Shown here: positions 56,130 to 64,000 of the stretch, in pieces
Numbering within the stretch: position 1 is the first letter of the stretch
Layout of the letters: each line of letters begins with the position of its first letter
NCBI GenBank assembly: GCA_009103225.1
Contig: RHPI01002438.1
Location: 94,205 to 158,204 of the forward strand
DNA: 64,000 bases
Reading direction: 5' to 3'
From: Chlorokybus atmophyticus
Lineage: Eukaryota > Streptophyta > Chlorokybophyceae > Chlorokybales > Chlorokybaceae
Translations under genes and position numbers: made by a program
The notes under the pieces: model-generated
Databases searched by the model: none
Seen by the model: the letters and a program-made list of their open reading frames with translations, nothing else
Told to the model about the DNA's origin: nothing

Positions 56130-59100
56130 ATGGCCGCGGCGGCGGCGGCGCCTGCGGCGATGGAGGTTGACGAGGTGGTAGCCGGTTCTGCGGCTGCGAA
56201 GGTTTTGGCGCCGCAGGCCACCGCCAACGGCCCAGCGCCGTCGTCGGCTGCCCCGCTGTCGCTGTTTGGTACACGCCTCCGCTTGGTCTGTTGTGCTGCA
56301 TGTGCTTTACTTTGTCGTGCTGAGCGTGGAGGATCGAGCATTCCCATTGTTGTGAGTAGTAACGCCTCATGTCACATGCAGTGCTGCGAACCATAAAGTC
56401 AATGCAGTCACAGCATGGCCTTCGTCACGGTGACTACCTCCGTTACAGGTCAGCGATTGCAACCACGTGTTGCATTGAGAGCATATGATTTCTTGTGGCA
56501 TTGCATCGTGTCCAGTCTCAACATGCATTACAGACAAGCAAGTTGAGTGGCTCACAAGCTGATGTTTCTGATCAGGCTATGCAAGTGGCCGTGCAGTACA
56601 CTGTTAACAGCAGTGGTTTGCACATTTGCACGTGCAGATAAGACTCACTTGCTCTCATGCAGACAGTACTGCACACGAAAATTACGACGCTTGTACAAGT
56701 CCTTGAAGTTCTTGCATGGCCGTGGAAAGTATCAAAAGAAGACCTTGAAGCCAGCCGACGTCACAGATGTCAGGTATTGCTCCGGTAGCAAGGTTACAGT
56801 ATTCAGTGCAATTCCACTTTTCAACGGCTTGTTATTGGTAGACCTTCATTGCATACATGTGTTTGTCTATGCAGGCACTTGCACATTCTGCTTATGAATG
56901 CCGAGCGAGGTTGGGCGTACGGGATGGAGTTGAAGCAGCTAGCAGGCGGTCCAACACCCCAGCAGCGGTGGCATTTGGTCAAGCGGTTTGCTAAAGGCGC
57001 GCGTTGGGCAGAGCAGCTAGCCACAATGTGCGCTGCCAAGGCGGATTCGCGCTCTGTGCTAGAAGCAGAGGTGTTGTAGTCATGTAGTGTGCCATGCAGT
57101 GCTACAAGGCTTGCATGCGACTGTCACGCAGTGTTGAGCGTTGCAAGTGACATGTAAGCTATGCAGGCGTATCACTCATGGATGCTCGGGAATGTGCTGC
57201 TGGAGCGAGAGAATGACCTGGAAAGTGCCTTATCCAAGTTTGTTCGCGCAAGGCAAGGCGCTGCTACTCTGCTGTGTGAAGTAATTGTGTTTGTTTGTCG
57301 TGACTTGATGCCTACTGCCTCAGGACTGTGTATGATCAGTTGAGCACAGTCGGGTCTGCTGAGGACAGCTCGCTTTTTCGGCAACGATCTGAAGAACTCG
57401 CTCCCCTCATTAAGTACTGCGAGTATAAGCTGGGGCGTGCGGGCAAAGGTGGCGATCTCAGCCAGTTGCGCACAATCGGGGATGAAACCGACGACGCAGG
57501 GACGACCGATCTGCTGCAGTCAAAGTTAGAGGTCTGCTACTTGGTGCATCGTAAGGCATGAAAGGATGCTTGCTAGTTGATCATCGTGTTAAAATTGGCG
57601 TTGTGGTGCAGGAAGTTATGGGCCAGATGCGATCGCAACAAGCGGCTGCTATGGCTGACATTGAATGGCGAGGTCGCAAGTTGCCTGTGCGCAAAGATCA
57701 GACCCGTGTGTGCGTGCTCAAAGGTATGGTATAGCATGTTGTTTCGTGAAGTCTGCCACTGCTGTTGTAGACTTGTTTCAGCACACCATATTCCATATAC
57801 TACAGGTGAGGAGCTTGTAACAGAGGCGAGAAAGGCTACCACGCTTGAAAAGAAGATGTCACTGTATGATAAGGCATTCATAGCATTCAGTGATGCGCGC
57901 CGACACATTAATGATGACATGGTACGCTCCTTGTGACTGGCATAGTTGTGCACTACTACTGGTTTGATCAGTGCATGCTTGCAGACAGAGGCATCCAGTG
58001 CTGGAGCAAGTTCTGATGCACGCGCTGAGCTGCAAGCGCTGTCATCAGCAGTCGCCGGCATGCTGTTGGAAAGGACCATTGAGCGCAACCTGCTCCTGGT
58101 GCGTGTTGCTCGCAGCAAGCTGCAGAGACAGAATGTGCTGTTGACATCCGTGGGAGAGGAGAAACTGGAAGAGAGGTCCAAAGATGAAAGGTCACGGGAT
58201 CGCGACAAGGACAAAGCAAAGCCTCAGGACTTAGTGCGGCTCTACGATATCCTGTTACAGGTATGCAAGGTTGCATTGTTGAGGTGCATGATTTTGAGAT
58301 GGGTTGCGAAGCTTGATGCTAGCGGTAAAGCGTGGTTGTGGGAACATTGCAGAATATTGCGGACCTATCAGAGACAGCCCTTGGAGACACTGGTGCCAAA
58401 GCCTATGCGGAGGAGTGTGCAGCGCGCAAGGCTGCCTTTACTGCAGAAAGGTTTGCAACTGCCCATGTCTTTGCCAGAGGCGATTGTAGCACGCCATTCA
58501 CGGACAGGTGCAAACCCCCGCGCGCCTCGCCCTTACAGGTGCTTCTACATTGGCTTGTCATATGCAGTTGAGAACCAGTATGCAGAAGCAGTCGCGCTGT
58601 TCAGCCGTGCTGAGGAGCGAGCTCAGACTGCCATAGCCCTGTTAAAGCAACACCGATCCTCTGATCAAGTAAGTTGGCAAGCATTAATGCCACTCTGCCA
58701 CGTGTGTTTCGCCATCCAGCTTCTATCTGACATGAGGTTTCCGTATGTTTGCAGCAAAGCATATCAGATGTGGAAGAGTTGCTTAACAGGTGTCGAGCGC
58801 ATAGGGCGTTTTCACATGCGCAAGGCTGCGCACAGCTTGCACACTCCAAGGACACTGTGCACAAGGGTGTGTCACAGATGTCTCTCAAAGATAAGAGCGG
58901 TGCAGATGCGACTCAGGTAGCAACTGTGTGCCTTTCAACAGTCAAGCTCATGTCAGGACATTTTAAATGAGCTACTTACATGTCTAACTGCTGCAGGAGA
59001 AGCCGCGGTTGCTTGTGGACGCACTGCAGGAGTACATAGCGGCATCTGCGAACCCGCAGCAAGGCGAGCCTTTGATAGCACAGTTGCCTCCACCATTCCA

Positions 59101-59224
59101 AGCTGTACCCCACCGACCCATAGTGCTAGACACCGCATTCAATGCGATACAGTACCCCTCTCTGGCGCATCGCACAAAGAAAGCAGACAAAAAGACTGGC
59201 CTTTTTGGGTGGTTCAGACGATAA
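56130..59224 (+). CDS. SRP68: Signal recognition particle subunit SRP68
   Basis: Thirteen exons: 56130-56268, 56382-56448, 56663-56773, 56875-57070, 57167-57252, 57324-57531, 57612-57723, 57806-57921, 57985-58260, 58353-58450, 58539-58668, 58755-58916 and 58997-59224. They give 642 residues. SRP68 binds SRP RNA and, with SRP72, forms the S-domain heterodimer of the particle that targets ribosomes to the ER. The RNA-binding region is evident (SQHGLRHGDYLRYR, YCTRKLRRLYKSLKFLHG), then LLMNAERGWAYGMELKQ, a TPR-like helical body (SRSVLEAEAYHSWMLGNVLL, SELAPLIKYCEYKLG-like) and a mid region, RLYDILLQNIADLSE. It ends KKTGLFGWFRR. An Ala-rich low-complexity N-terminus precedes the domain. Intron 5 (57253-57323) uses a GC donor (GCAAG|GCAAGG). 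All phases are consistent. Confidence 0.94.
57253..57323 (+). other. GC-AG intron in SRP68
   Basis: The donor is CGCAAG|GCAAGG and the acceptor TGCCTCAG|GACTG. Joining gives ARTVYDQLSTVG, conserved in SRP68. No GT donor in this stretch keeps the frame. Confidence 0.85.
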
Positions 59225-59861
59225 TAGTTGTTCAAGGCTTGTCGTCGTTCCATGGCGATGTTCTGGCAAGAGTGTTGTTTCAACTGCTTGTTGCGTGCAG
59301 AATTGCACAGTACTGATCACTGGTTATGCCCGCGCGCATGCATGAGCTGAAATGCGTACTTGCCCTAATGCGGACTATACTGGTCGATGGTGCAAAACTC
59401 AGCTGCATGAGGCAAACGACCTAATGTCAAGGTGGGAGCAGTGCAGTGGGCTTGAGCTTCATTGTGCATGTTGCACGAGCTTCATGTCAATGGTGTTCTG
59501 TCTGCAATCAGTACACCAATGACTAATTTTACAACCCACTGCTACGTACATCTGGTAGGCTGAGACACCTTCTTATCACCTGCCTTCCCATCTGCAGCTT
59601 AACGTGTGCTTGATGGACTTGCAGCGTGAGAATTGTCCCACACTAAGAACGCTAGCTTGGTTATAAACACACCTACATCCAAGTTTATGTTGATACTGCT
59701 AGTCAACATCATCGCCGCCGCAGGTGTGGAAAGATTGTGACGGACGCCTGCAGGAACAAGGAGTCCATGCATACTTGTCCAGTCAACATGATGCAATAAA
59801 CGCTGGTGATACGAAGCCGGCTCATGAAGCGAAAAGAGAACAGATGCCGCACGATTCGGTC
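59225..59861. other. Tail-to-tail spacer of SRP68 and ALG9
   Basis: 637 bp between convergent stop codons. No exon was recognised. Sequence is of average composition, with a possible AATAAA at about 59795. Confidence 0.45.
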
Positions 59862-62800
59862 TTACCGGTTCTCTAACAACCGGTAGCTTCCTTTATGTAG
59901 CCTCTTGTCTGTTACCCAAGGGACGTAGAAGGCACGAGACAGTGCAGGAGATTGCCAGCTCAATACGAAGGGTTCCTCCGCAATCGCATCCCAATGGCCG
60001 CTGGCCGGTGCCTCAGTGTGGTCCTCCCACTGCAGGTCAATGAAAAACCCGCATTCGTCTGCGTTGGACACCTGCAGAGCAACTCAAAGTCTCAGTAGCA
60101 GAAGTAGCCACAACACAGGGTTGTGGGAGTGAAGCTGCATGGAAATGGCAGCGACGGTGCAACACCTTGTGAGGATCCAAGCCATGCACTCATAGTGACA
60201 CATGCACAATAGCAATATGTACCTTGCTGGCAGAGAAATTGTGCCATGCCATGCAATCTACAGTCACGAAGCTACGCGAAGCAGTACAGCAGCTTACAAA
60301 CTGGTGTGAATGTGCTTTATTCTGGTTGTTGAAGTAGCCAGGTGCTGCTCTGGTACCGCCGAGCGTGTCGTTGAATGGGAAAGGCAGCAGCCCATCAAAC
60401 CCAGACGAGACGAATACCAAGCGATGGTGTGGGCTGGGCAGAAAGAATGATGAAGGGAACCGGTGCCACTCGCTGCCCACACACACCAGAGCTGCAAACA
60501 CCACCATGTTGTCAGGCATTCATTATACAAGAGAAGACAGCAGGCCCTTTGGTACAGGATAGAACGCAAAAGCAACGACTGCAATGGCTTTACTCGCTCA
60601 CTTTGATTTGTTGGGGCTGGAAAGTCTGCCAGATGACGGTAGACTGCCATTGGCGCGCCGTAGTTTAGAAGGATCGCGGCTGCTCGGGACGCGCTCAGCA
60701 GCGCGATGACACCGATGGCAGTGTACCGCGCAGATTGGTAGAGCTGCATATGCACACGCAATAAGAAGAACCAACTTTGCTAACGTTGCATGCAAGGGTC
60801 TCCAGTCACCACAAATGGTCATGAATTGCAGTGGAAATATTGCTGGTACAAGGACACTACCATGGATTCTGTCTGCAGTGCCTTTCGCCAGTACTGCAGC
60901 AGCCTTATGAGATAGATGATGGTTCCAGCAGCGGCCACACAAATGAGGGGATATACAACGTACATGAACCTGCGCAGTTGGACCGGTAAGGGTGTGGCTG
61001 AGCGCCGCGCATTGCTAAAACTTTAGCAGCTTGTGCTGTGTCGTACCGCTCTTCTTTGTGCGGGATTCTAGACATGAAGGTGAACCACACATAGAAGGGT
61101 GCTACGGTTGCCAAGACCTTGGGCATGTGCAGAGATGGATGATATCGTCTCACGTACACGTCTAGCTGCAAGACCATGGTGATGATGAGCGCATGCTTTC
61201 AGCTTTCGTTGGTACCAGATCACAACAACATGCCAATTGATGACCTTACCAGTGGAAACACAAGTGCAAGAGGAAGGGCCAGATTGAAATTGTTGAAGGC
61301 ATTGCGCATGTAAAACAGCGAGCCCTCGACACCGTACAGGCTGGAGTCACCACCACCGGCTACATTGTATCTGCAAGAAAAGAAACCTGTACATCAGGAT
61401 GCATGACTTGTGCGTGGCAGACGACAATCAGCGCAACTTCCGTATCATCATTACATCAAGACACGCCCTCCACGCGCACTCAACGGACGCTGCTGAACAC
61501 TTGCCAAGCCTCCTCACCTGAGCAGGTTGAACTGGGATACCAGCAAACGGCCATAGTAGTATGCATCTGCCAGTGCTGAAGGCACCTGCAATGTAGACAA
61601 AACAACATCACAACATTGACAGACAACATGACTGCCAGTTGTTGCAAAGCCAGCGGAAGCTGACAGTCAGCGCAGCATTGCAAGCTGACACTGCGTACAG
61701 CCACTTGTGGCTCACCATTATAGTGACAAAGGCCACCGCAGCAGTCAAGACTGCCTTGAGCACACTTTCTCCATAAACCAGCATGCACAGCCCTATGGGT
61801 GCGGCAGCCAAGGCAGCAAACGGCCAGCCGATCAGCACGCCCGCTGCAGCTGCGAAAATGGCTGCCTTGGGCCGCCGTTGCAGCATGCATGCGGCCGCCA
61901 GCGTGATGCCATACATTGCGAATGTTGAGGGCAGAAAGGCTGAGAGGAATAATGATGTCAAGCAAACAGATGGTGTAGGCACACGCACAAGCATGCGCAC
62001 ACACGCACACATACTCGCACGCATGACGGTCCGCACACTTGTATGATCGCTTGCACATACACGCACACATGCGCGTGCGAGCGTTAGCACATGATCCATT
62101 GTCAAGCATACATTACCAGTACTGGCGAAGAGCATCCCTGCTGATGTGTACAGCAGCAGCAGCGTGGACTCGCCTAACTCGTTGTCTATCTTGGCAAGGG
62201 CGACGACCAAAGCAGACTCCACTGCAGCGGATGTGGCACCAAGCACAGCACGCAGCCAGTAGAAGGTCGCCACCTGCAGTTGCACTCACTTTTAGATTTT
62301 GCAAACATGACTGCAGTCTGATCCACTACTGCATGTGCCAGCCGTTGCTACTGGCTAGGCAATCCTCACACAGCTGCCATGTCGGACCTTGTGACAACCT
62401 TATGAATGCCGTCGCCATTCCACAGCTGCGCGGGAAATGCCAGTGCTTTGTGCGACAACAGGTACCCATACGAGCGAAGACCAAACTCTGCGCTGCAGAC
62501 AGCTTATCAGTTAACAAGACGCCAACCCTTGTATGACTGCATAGTCCTTGCACACATGCACACACGCATACCTGTATTCCCATGTTTGGAGGCCGTAACC
62601 GTGCATCAGGTAATGCAGCGGTTCCCAGTAGTTGAACGTCTCGTCGCAATCATGTATGATGTTTGCAACCGCGCTAAAAAGGCGCACCGTCAAAAGCATG
62701 CCGAAGCAGCTTGACCATGTCAATGCATGCTCCTGAGCAGGTAAGGCAATGCGTTAAAGAAACACGAGGCATACACATTACCGGCGTGCGCACAGCTAAA

Positions 62801-63359
62801 CACTGTGTAATATTGTGTAACGCAAGTGCATTGCCGCGTTTAAACCTGGGAAGCTTGCATGTTGCTGTTGTACTGACTAACTATGTTACCTTCAGCATTT
62901 GTGATTCTCGAAACTGCAGCTGTACTGTTGGAGCATGGTTTTGGCTGCTGGTAGCGTCACAATCCTGCCAGCCATGCAACCATACAACTGAGCCATTGCA
63001 CACAATGAACAGCTGTGCACAAGCCCCCTGCTGTGCATGCTGTGCATCAAAATTAACGGCCACTGACGGCGCATGCGCCAATGTCAGGAGGTTGAGTGAC
63101 AGCAACAACACCTACGAAATACGCATGATTGCACTGTACAGGATTGATTGTACTTGTTGAAATAGACCACAGAAGGCCTGCAGCTTTGCAACGGGAACCC
63201 AGTGCACCGGATCAGACCGTGCATGCTACTTCCACAGCAACACGTCAGGCAATGTTCACTTGGAAAATCCTGCTCTCCTGATTAAAGCCTAATCACCTGC
63301 TGGCCTGAGCTTGCGGCCCTGCCGCCTCCACCGACTTCTTGCCTCCGGCCCCCCGCCAT
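59862..63359 (-). CDS. ALG9: ALG9-type alpha-1,2-mannosyltransferase (GT22)
   Basis: Thirteen exons: 63359-63297, 62732-62572, 62492-62399, 62273-62117, 61939-61716, 61585-61518, 61370-61250, 61165-61047, 60969-60861, 60743-60602, 60491-60298, 60071-59862, with the first two joined by phase 0 (list is 12 coding blocks as read). They give 553 residues. ALG9 adds two alpha-1,2 mannoses to the lipid-linked oligosaccharide in the ER lumen. Family hallmarks: DCDETFNYWEPLHYLMHG with QTWEY, FGLRSYGYLL, SFAMYG-like FLPSTFAMYGITLAA, HKEERFMYVVYPLI, GPMAVY-like GAPMAVYRHL, the C-terminal VCVGSEWHRFPSSFFLP, and ALSRAFYVPW. Many hydrophobic segments fit a multi-pass ER protein. Exon 1 (a Gly/Arg-rich leader starting at ATG 63359) is inferred from its GTGATT donor and phase; an alternative start is Met at 62699. 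Confidence 0.92.
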
Positions 63360-63676
63360 GCCCTGCCTCGCCCAGGCTTAACCACCTCGCAAGCACGGTT
63401 GCTGCCAGTGTTCGCCACTAGTCTCCTGTGGTATACTGGCAAGATGCCAGTATACGACTGGCACAATTGCCAGTAAGCCAGTGTGCAACGTGCCGTTTGC
63501 ACGCCAGGACCATCATGCCAGCAAGCTACTGGTAGTGGCACTGTGTGCCATCCGTGCACACTCTGTGCAGTGTCAAAGGTCTGGTGCAGCGACGGTACTG
63601 GCGCACACGCAGCCTCCCATGCTGCGCAGGCGGTAGGCGGCGGCGGCGGCGGCGGTGGTGGGGGCGGTGGGCGGCG
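63360..63676. promoter_or_regulatory. Divergent promoter of ALG9 and the right-edge gene
   Basis: 317 bp between opposite start codons. It includes a self-complementary patch of TGCCAGTATAC/GTATACTGGCA (about 63430-63455) and a (GGC)n/(GGT)n run at about 63635-63670 just before the right-hand ATG. Confidence 0.45.
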
Positions 63677-63770
63677 ATGGCGCTCTTCGCCAGGGGGGCG
63701 GGCGCCTTACGACGCCAGGTGACGGCGTCTGCAGCTGCGAGCGTTGTCGGCGTCACCTCTTGCAGCCGCG
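63677..63770 (+). CDS. First exon of an unidentified gene with a likely organelle-targeting leader
   Basis: ATG at 63677 opens 31 codons ending in phase 1 at a CCGCG|GTATGG donor (63770); the rest lies beyond the window. The peptide (ALFARGAGALRRQV, then TASAAASVVGVTS) is rich in Ala, Arg and Ser, has no acidic residue and could form an amphipathic helix, as expected of a mitochondrial or plastid presequence. Its position head-to-head with ALG9 matches the paired-promoter layout of the window. The product cannot be told from this exon. Confidence 0.45.
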
Positions 63771-64000
63771 GTATGGGCGTTGCTGGGTTGGGTGGTTGTT
63801 AGCTTAGCTTGTGCAAGCAGCAGTGTTTGTTGGCTGAGTGTGCGCTGCTCAGAGGAGGAGTGTTAGTCTGTTGCTTGGTTGCTGTCGGATGTTGTACTGT
63901 TGCTTGCCAGTGAGCTTCTGTCTTGCAACTGCAACGTGCATCATTAGGCGCCTGGTTCTTTGTTGCTTGTCAAAGCCTAGTTGTGTTGTGCCTTCTTGTT
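63771..64000 (+). other. Intron or 5' region of the right-edge gene
   Basis: T- and G-rich sequence without a recognised exon. It is consistent with the first intron of the gene starting at 63677. The next exon is not in the window. Confidence 0.35.

Overview
The window is nuclear DNA of a eukaryote. Every long gene is broken into many short exons by GT-AG introns, and the exon phases join perfectly into proteins of the expected length. The organism is most likely a flagellated alga of the green lineage. The evidence is a CNNM/CorC-type transporter with a plastid-type leader, a P2B calcium ATPase with the plant-style regulatory segment at its N-terminus, and IFT54, a protein found only in organisms with cilia. 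SMC1 carries an intron with all the marks of a minor-spliceosome (U12, AT-AC) intron. Chlorophytes are generally reported to lack such introns, so an early-diverging streptophyte alga fits better; this placement is inference.

Layout. 1-903 (-): 5' part of a membrane-anchored glycosyltransferase. 1415-3259 (+): COQ9. 6035-10501 (+): plastid CNNM/CorC protein (MGR8/9-like). 10819-16175 (-): large secreted heparinase II/III-like protein with calcium-motif and jelly-roll tails. 16176-22114: gene-free, repeat-rich, AT-rich. 22115-26300 (-): secreted TOS1-like putative glycosidase, whose third intron holds a 2.07-kb DNA element with terminal inverted repeats and a tRNA-like insert. 26301-30866: repeats and a decayed Penelope-like reverse transcriptase. 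30867-37667 (-): SMC1. 38108-40374 (+): BUD13. 41441-43289 (+): AIMP1/ARC1-like tRNA-binding protein. 43290-47136: repeats, including a palindromic GTATAC satellite. 47137-51424 (+): P2B Ca2+-ATPase. 51951-55827 (-): IFT54. 56130-59224 (+): SRP68. 59862-63359 (-): ALG9. 63677-end (+): first exon of a gene with a likely organelle-targeting leader.

The genes do not form a pathway. Most are single-copy housekeeping genes: ubiquinone synthesis, cohesin, splicing, translation, calcium export, intraflagellar transport, protein targeting and N-glycosylation. They are packed as head-to-head pairs sharing 300-510 bp promoters, or tail-to-tail pairs. The two extracellular carbohydrate-active genes (heparinase-like and TOS1-like) are neighbours in a repeat-rich block between the housekeeping stretches. 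Exon coordinates were derived by hand from splice signals, reading phase and family conservation. Where the family is recognised they are probably exact to the base; UTRs were not defined.
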